This document shows positions 34,521 through 43,211 of a DNA stretch of 64,000 nt, piece by piece. Origin of the DNA: Marispirochaeta sp. (GTDB lineage: Bacteria > Spirochaetota > Spirochaetia > JC444 > Marispirochaetaceae); NCBI RefSeq assembly GCF_963668165.1, contig NZ_OY764209.1:434001-498000 (forward strand), given 5' to 3'. Made by a program: the position numbers and the translations under genes. Position 1 is the stretch's first letter, and every line of letters starts with the position of its first letter. Below the pieces are notes generated by a model that had not been told where the DNA came from, did no database searches, and saw nothing but the letters and a program-made list of their open reading frames with translations.

Positions 34521-35591
34521 CTATTTGAATAGTATCGCTGTTTTCTCTTCAAGTTTATATCCTTGGGATGTATATCTCTGGATAGTATAGATCAATAGCA
34601 GGCTTTCACTCTTTGTAAAGGGTCTCGAGAACCTGAGCTTCATCTGCCTGTCACCCGACCATTCAACTTTCACTTCCGGGGTTCTCTTATCGTCATCATA
34701 GCTTATTGACTTGCGGATTAAATATTCTGAATTCTCTTCCACCGGGTGCGAAAAATGCACACGTACCTCCGTGCCAATCCTGTCTATGGGAGTCCCCTCA
34801 GCCGGTATAACCGAATATGCAAAGGTATTCTCCGTCGATTCCCGGATGATAATCACAGTATTAATAAGATTAAGCGCCAGAACAAAAAAAATAAGAGCCT
34901 GCGAAACCCGGTTCTTTTTCCGGACATTCTCCTGTATATCTTCACGATTAAGTATGCGGATTACGGCATCCTCTATCTCTTTTCTCCAGATCAATACCGA
35001 CACGAGGATTACAAGATACGATAAAAGGTGCAGTGTTTGTCCAAAGTTCCGGAAAAACCCTGCGTTATATACAACGACTTCCACAACCGGTATACCGAAG
35101 ACATTGAAAACTGCGAAAACAAGCAAGAGTATGGTTCCTGGTTTTTTCAGGATATCCCACCGCTTTCTCTCAACAAGGATAACGAGGACAAAGAGAAACA
35201 AGCTGTGATAGCCGAAGCAGATTCCCGACGCACCATGGATCGTCCCTGCAGTACCGTTCATGCGCAGATAGGCAACAAGGGTTGAACCGAAAAAGGTAAG
35301 CAGGGTAAGAAAGGCAAAACGGTTTCGCCCGAGTACAATTTCCGCTATTGAGCCGAAAACGAGGATAACAAGAACGTTCCCGATAAGATGCACAAGTAGA
35401 AAATCCGGCGAGTGGGTAAATGAGGGCAGTGTAGCCAGATACAGATGGCTCACAGCGGGAAACTGCGCGGTAAGAGTACTGTACACAGCAGAAAGAAAAA
35501 ACTGCGGCAGTGTTGAAATGAAACAACTCAATGCCAGAAGAAGCGAAATGACAGGGAATCTATTTTTGACCAGCCGATAGTAATAGTTCAT
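34521..35591 (-). CDS. Rhomboid-family intramembrane serine protease fused to a C-terminal Ig-like domain
   Basis: 356 aa. Six or more hydrophobic helices span residues ~10-260. Rhomboid hallmarks appear in order: HLIGN (H-x3-N, ~residue 69), IHGASGICFG (the GxSG nucleophile, ~residue 121), and a later His in FGQTLHLLSYLV. After the last helix, ~100 residues (VIPAEGTPIDRIGTEVRVHFSHPV...SLLLIYTIQ) look like a Big_5-type bacterial Ig domain, placed outside the cytoplasmic membrane. It probably cleaves membrane-anchored clients, with the Ig domain as adaptor. The usual A-H-x2-G for the catalytic His is altered, so activity needs testing. Confidence 0.75.
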   Translation of the reverse strand: MNYYYRLVKNRFPVISLLLALSCFISTLPQFFLSAVYSTLTAQFPAVSHLYLATLPSFTHSPDFLLVHLIGNVLVILVFGSIAEIVLGRNRFAFLTLLTFFGSTLVAYLRMNGTAGTIHGASGICFGYHSLFLFVLVILVERKRWDILKKPGTILLLVFAVFNVFGIPVVEVVVYNAGFFRNFGQTLHLLSYLVILVSVLIWRKEIEDAVIRILNREDIQENVRKKNRVSQALIFFVLALNLINTVIIIRESTENTFAYSVIPAEGTPIDRIGTEVRVHFSHPVEENSEYLIRKSISYDDDKRTPEVKVEWSGDRQMKLRFSRPFTKSESLLLIYTIQRYTSQGYKLEEKTAILFK

Positions 35592-35669
35592 GTGTACTTT
35601 ATTCCTGTTAAAAAATCAGAGTTAAGAAACCATCTGCAGCTGAACATTTATTCCATCCGGCACAATAAA

Positions 35670-35759
35670 TTGCGGGAAAAAAGAGAGGAAAGGCAACGTC
35701 AGCTTCGGAGTCAAAAAGATGAAATCCTGAGAATAGCTGCAGAATATGCTGCATGTTGA
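35670..35759 (+). pseudogene. Possible N-terminal fragment of a nucleotidyltransferase-type antitoxin
   Basis: The frame from TTG 35670 reads LREKREERQRQLRSQKDEILRIAAEYAAC then TGA. The pattern R...EIL.IAA.YGA.N is how MNT-type nucleotidyltransferase antitoxins begin, but the catalytic GSxARGE segment is missing. It ends 2 bp from the convergent VapC stop. Weak, short evidence. Confidence 0.25.
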
Positions 35760-35760
35760 A

Positions 35761-36159
35761 TTAGATACAAACATCTATCTTCATCTGCGTTGCTGTTTCT
35801 GCCAGTTTATTGTCTTTCGTAATCAGCACAGCATCATTTCGTCGTGCCAGTACAGTATAAAACATGTCGTAAATTGAATGATTATACTTTATTCCTTCTC
35901 CCAATGCTTCTTTCCATAATTCACCGCCGGCGGTGAAATCATCAACCATGGCTATTCCGTCTTCCGTAAACTGAATACTTTCTTCGTGTGATACAATCTC
36001 CGCCCTGTAGCACTTCCATAATACATTGGCGATTTCCGGATGAAACAAGTCGGGTGCAAGTACCCAGGAAGTCTGAGCAAGCTTTTCTTTATACATGGCG
36101 CTCCTTTCTTTTAATAATAAGATTTCCACCGCGGCACTGACGTCGATTACGCAAATCAT
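35761..36159 (-). CDS. PIN-domain toxin (VapC-type ribonuclease)
   Basis: 132 aa with the PIN acidic residues: VIDVSAAVEI (Asp near residue 5), PEIANVLW (Glu), SIYDMFYTVLA (Asp) and a terminal VLITKDNKLAETA (Asp). These Mg-binding residues cut RNA, typically initiator tRNA or specific tRNAs. ATG overlaps the antitoxin stop by 4 bp, the usual antitoxin-first arrangement. Confidence 0.88.
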   Translation of the reverse strand: MICVIDVSAAVEILLLKERSAMYKEKLAQTSWVLAPDLFHPEIANVLWKCYRAEIVSHEESIQFTEDGIAMVDDFTAGGELWKEALGEGIKYNHSIYDMFYTVLARRNDAVLITKDNKLAETATQMKIDVCI

Positions 36160-36401
36160 CTGTCGCGATCCTCACGGACCATGGCAACTGCGTCGATTTC
36201 TTTGAGTTCTCTGCCGATTTTTCTGGATTCTATTTTTTCAAGGAGCCTTCTTCTTCTTTCCATATTAGATTGCTCCTGCCCCAGACCTTTTTCCAGCAGC
36301 ACAATCACCTGCTGAGCAATCGATCTGTTTTCTGATCTGGCGACTGAGGCAATTTTCTTATAAATATCTTCCGGACAATCCCTGACCTGCAACAGCGGCA
36401 T
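36156..36401 (-). CDS. Ribbon-helix-helix antitoxin (FitA/VapB type)
   Basis: 81 aa from ATG 36401, which has GGAGG 7 bp upstream; the longer frame from 36449 runs through the operator and is rejected. N-terminal RHH MPLLQVRDCPEDIYKKIASVARSENRSIAQQVIVLLEKGL, then a charged C-terminal tail that would wrap the PIN toxin. It binds the palindrome at 36413-36443 to autoregulate. Confidence 0.85.
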   Translation of the reverse strand: MPLLQVRDCPEDIYKKIASVARSENRSIAQQVIVLLEKGLGQEQSNMERRRRLLEKIESRKIGRELKEIDAVAMVREDRDR

Positions 36402-36412
36402 AACTGACCTCC

Positions 36413-36443
36413 GTGCATACAATCTACAGCCGTTTGTATGCAC
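36413..36443. promoter_or_regulatory. Operator palindrome of the toxin-antitoxin operon
   Basis: Perfect 10-bp inverted repeat GTGCATACAA / TTGTATGCAC with an 11-bp spacer, ending 12 bp upstream of the antitoxin start. This is the position and geometry expected for RHH antitoxin autoregulation. Confidence 0.75.
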
Positions 36444-36529
36444 TGTCAATGATTTTCATCTGAACTAATCTTCCAGCGGTTAAGCTTTGCCTTTAAATAG
36501 ATTATATATATGATGGATGATATTGAGTG

Positions 36530-37556
36530 ATGATTACAAAGCATCGTAAGCATATTTTCATGCTGCTTGCAGGGTTTATAATTGCAGCCGGCTGGCTCAT
36601 GGTGAACGGCGGCTGTCAGAGTCCTGCGGCCTCCGCCCCGGAGCCGGATACTGCACCTGCGGAAGACGCGGCTCTTGAGGTTATTCCCCTGGAGGGGCCC
36701 ATTGTGGTGGCCCTCCAGCCGGGTCACTGGAAGATTGACGAACTCCCGCCGGAAGCACGACGGCGATCGCGAAGTACAGGTGCTGTTCACGGAAATGTCC
36801 GGGAGCTCGATATCAATCTGGCGGTGGTGGATGCCCTGGTCCCGCTGCTGAAAGCGGAACACTGGAGTGTAATCCTTGTTCCCGCGACGGTTCCCCCCGG
36901 ACTGCGGGCCGATGTGTTTCTTTCTATCCACGCCGACTGGGGTGCGGATCCCGCCAGAAGAGGATGGAAGCTCGCGCCTCCCTGGCGTCCGAGCATCGCT
37001 TCCAGCGAGATTGCCGAGGCCCTCATGGAATCATTCAGAGCCGAAGAGAGCCTGACAGAAGATGCAGACGGCGTCACCGTCGGCATGCGCGGCTATTTCG
37101 GCTTCAGCTCCCATCGCTACCGTCACGCGTCCAGCCCCTACACTCCCGCGGTCCTTGTCGAACTCGGCTTCGTGACCAACACTATTGACCGGGAACTGAT
37201 GGTAACGCAGCCGGAGTTCTACGCGGGAATAATCCACCGCGGTCTGGAGAAGCACTTTTACACCCGGGGACGTTCCAATGTGGCCTTCCCTGCTCCCCCG
37301 TGAGTACGAAAACATGGCAGCGGGATCAGAAGGGGCCCATGTGCGGCATCGGCCGGACCGCTCAAGTGCCGTCGTCCGCAGGCTGGAGGCGGGTGAGTAT
37401 ATCCGGCCGGTTGACGATTCAGAGGGCTGGTACGAAGTAATACTCCGCAATCCCTTCAGGACCGGATGGGTTGACGAAAAGTCGCTGATAAAACGATCTT
37501 CCGGTGTTGCCTTTACCGGCCCGGTAGATGAGCATCAGAAAGAAACAATACATTAG
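36530..37556 (+). pseudogene. N-acetylmuramoyl-L-alanine amidase (Amidase_3) with C-terminal SH3 domain, 1-bp frameshift between domains
   Basis: The first frame (ATG 36530, GTG 36527 also possible) gives a probable lipoprotein signal (FMLLAGFIIAAGWLMVNGGC) and Amidase_3 zinc ligands: VVALQPGHW, VRELDINLAVVDAL, VFLSIHADWG and VLVELGFVTN. It stops at 37303. The overlapping frame gives REYENMAAGSEGAHVRHRPDRSSAVVRRLEAGEYIRPVDDSEGWYEV, an SH3-type wall-binding domain, to 37556. Dropping one C from the C5 run at 37295-37299 fuses them seamlessly (..PAPREYENMA..). The ancestral protein is ~340 aa and cleaves peptidoglycan stem peptides. As written, the amidase domain alone would still be made. Confidence 0.8.
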
Positions 37557-37650
37557 ACAAACCGTCAGCCATTTTTTTCTTGTACTGTGCTGCCATTTAT
37601 TTTATGCTGATAGAGTATCCTTCCAGTGAATCGAACAGAATGGGAAGGGA

Positions 37651-38651
37651 ATGTATTTCTGGCAACTTACGGATAAAAACGTGTATCAGTCATTGATCGA
37701 AGGAACCAGTAGTAATCTCGGTGAAGCATCTCTTTTCAACACACAAGAAAAGTTAATTCTGATCGTCGAAGATGAGGCAATCATCGCCCTGGCAGAAAAA
37801 CGAACCCTTGAAAAGGCCGGCTACACTGTCCATGTTGCCAATAACGGGGAACGCGCCATGGAACTTACGGAGACCCTGGAAAAGATCGATCTGATCCTGA
37901 TGGACATAGACTTGGGGCAAAAACCCGACGGGACTGAAACCGCGGAACAGATTCTTGCCGAACACGAGATACCGATAATGTTCCTTTCAAGCCACACCGA
38001 ACCGGAGATCGTAGGGCGGACCGAAGGAATTACCTCTTACGGCTATATTGTAAAAAACAGCGGCAATACGGTTTTGCTGGCGTCCATCCGTATGGCTTTT
38101 CGGCTGCACAAAGCACGGCAGGCTGTGAAAGAACACATGGAAATGCAGGACCTTATTCTGCGGGTAAGCGAATGCCTGACAGCGACTCGGGGGACCTGCA
38201 GGCTATCCTTCAGCTCGCCTCGGACACCATGGCAAAACTCTCCGGACTCAACAGCGGCGCTATCTATTTTCTGGAAGAGGATTTCCTGATCCTCAGAGCA
38301 ACGACACCCGCCCTTGAAGGGGATCCACCGGAGAAGTTCATCAGGGCCCGGCTCCAGGAGCATCCCCATATCAATGACGCAGTACACAATCATAAGGCGG
38401 TCTACATCCGGGATACAGAATCAGAGCCCCTCACCGACGAAGAGCGTTCCATCGCTGAAGCCAGGCAGCTGAAATCTATCCTCTTTGTCCCACTGCTTTC
38501 CCAGGAAAGGACCATCGGCGTTTTTATAACAGGCGGAACCAGCCGCCACGTGACATTGAAAAAGGCGGCCATTCTGCTCTGCGAGACTCTTGCCAATATT
38601 GCGGCCCTGGCTGCGGCAAACGCTCTGCATACGTCGAAAAACACCGATTAA
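37651..38651 (+). pseudogene. Response regulator receiver domain fused to GAF, 1-bp frameshift
   Basis: ATG 37651 (GGGAAGGGA upstream) opens an REC domain at residues ~30-150 (KLILIVEDEAIIALAEKRTLEKAGYTVHVANNGERAMEL, phospho-Asp in LILMDIDLG, then MFLSSH and a YIVKNSG Lys). The frame becomes nonsense after ILRVSECLTATRG and stops at 38289. The +1 frame from ~38190 encodes a GAF domain (LQAILQLASDTMAKLSGLNSGAIYFLEEDFLILR...SILFVPLLSQERTIGVFITGG) to 38651. One missing G in the G5 run at 38189-38193 explains the break (TRGDLQAIL). This REC-GAF layout is typical of spirochaete signalling proteins feeding PAS/GGDEF partners. Confidence 0.8.
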
Positions 38652-38659
38652 CCCGGACT

Positions 38660-39697
38660 TCAGGCTTGTATCCCCTCAACCCGGTTTCGCCCCTTCTGCT
38701 TAGCCCTGTACAAAGCTTTATCTGTACGGCTCAGCAGGGAATCCGCGGAATCTGATGAAAGAACCTCTGCAACACCAAAGCTGCTGGTTATCTGCTGCTT
38801 CTTGAAGAAAATGTGTTCTTCTACAACTGCCCGCAGCTTTTCCGCTATCTTCATTCCCTGCTCAAAATCACAGTTCGGCGTTATAATCAGGAACTCTTCA
38901 CCGCCCCAACGTCCTATGATATCTGTTTCACGAATACTCTTTTTCAACAGCTCGGCAAAGGATTTTAGGATCTCATCTCCAGTCTGATGCCCAAAGTTGT
39001 CGTTAACCTCTTTGAAAAAGTCTATGTCAGTTAAAATAACCGAAAACGCTGTTCCATATCTGACAAATCGGGAAAGTTCCGCGGATAGATCTTCATCAAG
39101 GCAGGCTCTGTTATTCAACTGGGTAAGCTTGTCGGTAATTGACAGTTCCTTCAGTTCCCTGTGGGTCTTATCATAAGCCTTGGAGAACTGCAGGACAACA
39201 AGAAAAACCGCGATCAGCTGAATAGGTACCTGGATCATGCGGTCAATAAACTGGGAAGTCCGGGAATACTGCATAACCATCCCGGGAAAAAAGTATTCGA
39301 CATTGAGCAGAAGTAAAAAAACAAGGATCAGCAGACCGATTAGTAAAATACGGGTTCCGCCTTTAAAAAGATATGTTATGGATACGATTAACAGAAAGGA
39401 ATACCCCATTGCATTGTTGTTACTCCCCCCGGATTCCAGAAATGCATAGGGAAGAAAAACTACGATAAGGAAAAGATAAAAAAAGAGCATACCCCTCCGG
39501 GAACCGGTTTTTCGTGAATATACAAGCAGGGAAGCTGCGGCGGCGATAATCAGCAGAATCCATTTTATATTCAGGTAAAGGGGAAATCCTGCAATTGAAT
39601 TCCCGATCAGAACAATAGCAGATAAGGAAATACAGAATACAAGAATTATTGCATACAATCGTTGTTCAATGTTCGAAGAAGAAGGAGTGTTTCTCAT
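38660..39697 (-). CDS. Membrane-bound diguanylate cyclase (GGDEF)
   Basis: About 345 aa from ATG 39697 (MRNTPSSSNIEQRLYA..), preferred over the longer 39799 frame, which lacks any RBS. Five or six membrane helices cover residues ~15-180 (IILVFCISLSAIVLIG, YLFLIVVFLPYAF, LLIGLLILVFLLLL). A full GGDEF domain follows with LTQLNNRACLDEDL, DIDFFKEVNDNFGHQTGDEIL and an intact active site RWGGEEFL. An RxxD inhibitory site is plausible at RETD. It makes c-di-GMP in response to an unknown membrane signal. Confidence 0.9.
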   Translation of the reverse strand: MRNTPSSSNIEQRLYAIILVFCISLSAIVLIGNSIAGFPLYLNIKWILLIIAAAASLLVYSRKTGSRRGMLFFYLFLIVVFLPYAFLESGGSNNNAMGYSFLLIVSITYLFKGGTRILLIGLLILVFLLLLNVEYFFPGMVMQYSRTSQFIDRMIQVPIQLIAVFLVVLQFSKAYDKTHRELKELSITDKLTQLNNRACLDEDLSAELSRFVRYGTAFSVILTDIDFFKEVNDNFGHQTGDEILKSFAELLKKSIRETDIIGRWGGEEFLIITPNCDFEQGMKIAEKLRAVVEEHIFFKKQQITSSFGVAEVLSSDSADSLLSRTDKALYRAKQKGRNRVEGIQA

Positions 39698-39778
39698 TGT
39701 CGGCCTATAGACAGGTGTTGTATTCAGTATAGACCGCTCTGATGAATTGTCAATTACAAACCCATACATAGTGTCCCA

Positions 39779-39907
39779 AACCGTGGGGATGAAAATCACC
39801 TGATCGTCGGATTATTCCGAAAGAATGGAAGATTTCCCGAGCAAGGCACAGCACAGCGAATAATTTCTTTGCTAAACAGTAATTAATAGCCTTTCATCCC
39901 CACGGTT
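39779..39907. repeat. 129-bp MITE-like element with 16-bp perfect terminal inverted repeats
   Basis: AACCGTGGGGATGAAA (39779-39794) and its exact reverse complement TTTCATCCCCACGGTT (39892-39907) bracket 97 bp with no ORF. It lies in the 285-bp gap between the divergent GGDEF and PLP-enzyme genes. No target duplication is evident (flanks TCCCA and ATGAA). Confidence 0.55.
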
Positions 39908-39982
39908 ATGAACAGTAAAAAAACCTATAAAGAATCCCTATTGACACTGCCGCCAAAATATTAGCATTAGTAAAACAGAAAG

Positions 39983-41059
39983 ATGGAAGAACTCTTCAAT
40001 CTACTGAACAACGCCTCATCCCAGTTTGAGGCGGTTTTGCCGGAAATAGCAGACCTGAAAAAGGTAGCCGCAAATCACGATGAGGGACGGGATACCCGAA
40101 TCGAGGCTTTCGAGGATATTATCGCCTCCGAGGTTGGGGACACCCCCCTGGTCCGGGCCCGCAACCTTGAACGGGAGGTGGGGCTGCGGCAGATTTTCCT
40201 TAAATTCGAGGGAGGTAACCCTTCGGGCACCCAGAAAGACAGGATAGCCTTCGCCCAGGTACTGGACGCCCTGCGTCGGGGCTATGACACAATAGTTATT
40301 GCCACCTGCGGCAACTACGGCGCCGCTATGGCCTTTGCCTGTTCCCTGGCAGGAATACGCTGCCGCGTCTATATCCCGGAAAAGTACCATACCAACCGTA
40401 TAGAAGAGATGCGCAAATTCGATCCGGAAATAGTCAGGGTCCCCGGAGATTACGAGAACGCCGTGGAGGTCTCCTCGGCGGACGCCCGGCGTCTGGAGTT
40501 TTACGACGCCAACCCCGGAGGAGACAATACGGACCTGCAGATCCGTGCCTATGGATCAATCGCCGAGGAAATATACGATGAACTCCGAGACGCTCCGGCA
40601 GTTCTGGCAGTCCCTGTCTCCAACGGAACAACCCTGGCGGGAATTTACCGGGGATTCATGAACCTCTACCGGCGGGGCAAAACATCCCGGGTCCCGCGGA
40701 TTTTCGCGGGGTCCTCCCACGGTAAGAACCCCATTATCCGGGCAGTAATTAAAAACCTTCCCAACTGCGAAGACCTTAAACCCGGGCAGATCAAGGAATC
40801 GGTAACCAACGAACCGCTGATCAACTGGCACTCCATCGATGGCGAGCAGGCCCTCATCTCTATCCGCAATTCCGGCGGCGGAGCCGGTTTTGCCTCGGAC
40901 AAGTCCATGCGGGATTATTCCAGGCTCATCCGTCAAACCGAAGGCTTTCACGTGCTGCCGGCTTCTACTGCCGGTCTTGCTGCCATGATCGAATCCCACA
41001 AAAAGGTTCCCCTGGGGAACGACCGCTATGTTGTAGTCCTTACAGGGAGAAACACTTGA
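39983..41059 (+). CDS. PLP-dependent lyase/synthase of the threonine synthase-like fold II family
   Basis: 358 aa. PLP-binding Lys in NPSGTQKDRIAFAQ, phosphate/amino-acid loop ATCGNYGAAMAFA, VYIPEKYHTNRIEEMRKFDPEIVRVPG, and a glycine-rich site around VPVSNGTTLAGIYRG, all in fold-type II order. Length and pattern resemble threonine synthase and cysteate/diaminopropionate-type enzymes, but the TGSFKDRG and GGGGL motifs deviate, so the reaction is uncertain. It overlaps the DgcN gene by 4 bp, suggesting a role in D-amino-acid or acyl-glutamate metabolism. Confidence 0.8.
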   Translation: MEELFNLLNNASSQFEAVLPEIADLKKVAANHDEGRDTRIEAFEDIIASEVGDTPLVRARNLEREVGLRQIFLKFEGGNPSGTQKDRIAFAQVLDALRRGYDTIVIATCGNYGAAMAFACSLAGIRCRVYIPEKYHTNRIEEMRKFDPEIVRVPGDYENAVEVSSADARRLEFYDANPGGDNTDLQIRAYGSIAEEIYDELRDAPAVLAVPVSNGTTLAGIYRGFMNLYRRGKTSRVPRIFAGSSHGKNPIIRAVIKNLPNCEDLKPGQIKESVTNEPLINWHSIDGEQALISIRNSGGGAGFASDKSMRDYSRLIRQTEGFHVLPASTAGLAAMIESHKKVPLGNDRYVVVLTGRNT

Positions 41060-42141
41060 ACATACAAAGAGTAAACGCCATTGTCTTCTGCGAAGGAGCC
41101 TTTGCCAGCACCTACGGAAAAACCGCCCACGGTCTGGTCCGCTTTACCAGGCGATACAATGTGGCCACGGTAATCGATTCGACTCTTACCAGCAGGGCGG
41201 GGACCGTCCAGGATGCCGGAGAGTTCCTGGACAGGAAACCTGCAGGTATTCCCATTGTGGCAGGAGTCGGGGAAGCCCTTAAAACAGCAGTAGAGTCAGG
41301 CCGACCGGCCACCCATTTTGTGGTGGGGATTGCCGTGGAAGGCAGGCAGCTGCCGGAAAGCCTCGTGGCCGCGGCAACCGAAGCCCTGGAAGCAGGGCTT
41401 CACATCCATTCCGGGCTCCATGTGTTTCTTTCTGAGTACCCTCCTCTGGCCAGGATTGCAGGAAATAGAGGATTAACGATACTGGATATCCGCAAACCTC
41501 CCGCCGTCGATAAGCTCCACTTTTTCTCCGGCCGCATCGAAGAGGTCGGCTCCTTCCGCACCGCGATACTGGGAACAGATTCAGCCATCGGAAAACGCAC
41601 TACCGCCTGGCTTATCATTCAGGAACTCGAAAAACGGGGACTCTCCTCTGAACTTATCGGAACAGGGCAGACTGCCTGGATGCAGGGGGCTGACTATTCC
41701 CTGATTATGGATTCCCTTATCAATGATTTTGTGGCCGGGGAAATCGAACACGCGGTGCTCAGCGCCTGGGACGATAAGCATCCTGCACATATCATTGTAG
41801 AGGGGCAGGGAAGCCTGATGAACCCGGCCTTCCCGGGGGGCTTCGAGATTCTGGCCGCCGCCCGGCCCCACTGTATCGTACTTCAGCATGCTCCGGCCAG
41901 AAAAGAATATGACGGCTTTCCAGGTTTTCCCCTGCATCCTCTGACAACCCAGATCCAGGCTCTGGAGCTCATCTCGGGAAAAACAGTCGTTGCGGTCAGT
42001 GTAAACCATCAGGGCTTGAACTACAGCGAGGTCCCGGGAGTCTGCCGCCGCATTCAGGAGGAAACAGGTCTCCCCTGTACAGACCCTCTTCTTGAAGGAC
42101 CGGAAAGACTTGTCGATGCCATTCTGAAGGCGGCGAAATAG
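41056..42141 (+). CDS. dgcN: DUF1611 family protein, DgcN-like D-glutamate N-acyltransferase
   Basis: 361 aa from TTG 41056, overlapping the previous stop. N-terminal Rossmann-like domain (GKTAHGLVRFTRRYNVATVIDSTL.SRAGTVQDAG) and C-terminal P-loop domain with Walker A-like GTDSAIGKRTT, and VEGQGSLMNPAFPGG. This family, together with an epimerase, forms the DgcN-DgcA route in which D-glutamate is N-acylated and then epimerised to the L form. The adjacent epimerase gene supports the assignment. Confidence 0.82.
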   Translation: MNIQRVNAIVFCEGAFASTYGKTAHGLVRFTRRYNVATVIDSTLTSRAGTVQDAGEFLDRKPAGIPIVAGVGEALKTAVESGRPATHFVVGIAVEGRQLPESLVAAATEALEAGLHIHSGLHVFLSEYPPLARIAGNRGLTILDIRKPPAVDKLHFFSGRIEEVGSFRTAILGTDSAIGKRTTAWLIIQELEKRGLSSELIGTGQTAWMQGADYSLIMDSLINDFVAGEIEHAVLSAWDDKHPAHIIVEGQGSLMNPAFPGGFEILAAARPHCIVLQHAPARKEYDGFPGFPLHPLTTQIQALELISGKTVVAVSVNHQGLNYSEVPGVCRRIQEETGLPCTDPLLEGPERLVDAILKAAK

Positions 42142-43211
42142 TGCAGATAACAGGCGTCAGCACCCTGGGACTCTCAATCCCCCTCAAGCATCCTTACCAT
42201 ATAGCCTATCAGGATATAATCGAGGCAAAGGTCCTCTTTCTGCGGGTCAGAACCCGGGACGGTATCGACGGCTTCGGCTGCGCCTCCCCGGAAGAGGCAA
42301 TCACCGGAGAAAACTTTGCTGCCGCGAAAGAGCTTCTTGCAGGTGCCGTACGGGACACACTAAAAGGACAGGACCCATTGCGCCGGGGACTGATTATCGA
42401 CCGACTTGCAGAACTCACCTCCGGGTTTCCTTCCGTGCGGGGCGCGGTCGATATGGCACTGCTGGATATTCTTGGAAAAAAGGCCCGGTTGCCGGTCTGG
42501 CAGCTCTACGGCGGCTACAGACGCAGTATAGAAACCAGCATTACCCTCGGAATCGCACCCCTTGATGAGACACTTACACTGGCAAAAGAGCTTACGCAGC
42601 GGGGCTTCAGAGTACTCAAACTAAAGGGGGGCCTTTCAGTGGAGGAGGACGCGGAAAAACTCAACCGGCTGCGGGAACTCACCGGGCCTGAAGCAGTACT
42701 GCGCTTTGACGCGAACCAGGGCTACAGCGTCTCCGAGGCCCTCAGGCTGCTTGAACTCGCGGCCCCTGCAGAAATCGAGATCCTGGAGCAGCCGACCCCG
42801 CGGAAATCCCCTACCCTGCTTGGTCACGTAACCCAGCTGCTGGCAGTCCCGGTCATGGCAGATGAGAGCCTGCAGTCTCTCCACGAGGCCTTTCATCTGG
42901 CCCGGGAAGAGCTGGTGGATATGATGAATATAAAACTTACCAAAGTCGGCGGCTTCACTGCTGCCCGCCGCATAGACGCGGTCGCCCAGGCCGCGGGAAT
43001 CGAATCCATGGTGGGCTGCATGGATGAGCCGGCTCTGGGAGTTGCCGCGGGGCTGCACTTTGCCCTGTCCCACGAAAACGTGCGCTACGCGGACCTGGAC
43101 AGTTTTCTCGACCTGACCGACGACCCCACAGCAGGAGCAGTCCGCCTGAAAAAGGGAATGCTCATTCCCCGCAGCGCACCGGGCTTCGGCTGCGAACCAA
43201 AGATCTTTTAA
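42141..43211 (+). CDS. dgcA: Enolase-superfamily dipeptide/N-acyl-glutamate epimerase (DgcA / L-Ala-D/L-Glu epimerase family)
   Basis: 356 aa from GTG 42141, overlapping the dgcN stop. Enolase-superfamily catalytic set: KLKGG (KxK), metal ligands DANQGYS, EQPT and ADES, and the second base KLTKVGG, with C-terminal GCMDEP. The dipeptide-epimerase subgroup is indicated by these motifs; beside dgcN the substrate is more likely N-acetyl-glutamate than a muropeptide. Converges with the next gene, overlapping by 4 bp. Confidence 0.88.
   Translation: MQITGVSTLGLSIPLKHPYHIAYQDIIEAKVLFLRVRTRDGIDGFGCASPEEAITGENFAAAKELLAGAVRDTLKGQDPLRRGLIIDRLAELTSGFPSVRGAVDMALLDILGKKARLPVWQLYGGYRRSIETSITLGIAPLDETLTLAKELTQRGFRVLKLKGGLSVEEDAEKLNRLRELTGPEAVLRFDANQGYSVSEALRLLELAAPAEIEILEQPTPRKSPTLLGHVTQLLAVPVMADESLQSLHEAFHLAREELVDMMNIKLTKVGGFTAARRIDAVAQAAGIESMVGCMDEPALGVAAGLHFALSHENVRYADLDSFLDLTDDPTAGAVRLKKGMLIPRSAPGFGCEPKIF

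Noticed and set aside
36527-38651. Phase variation of the amidase-SH3 and REC-GAF genes
   Set aside because: The runs are only five bases, too short for slipped-strand switching; sequence error or fixed mutation is more likely.
40000-43211. Calling 39983 threonine synthase (thrC)
   Set aside because: Fold and length agree, but key substrate motifs differ and context is D-amino-acid metabolism, not threonine biosynthesis.
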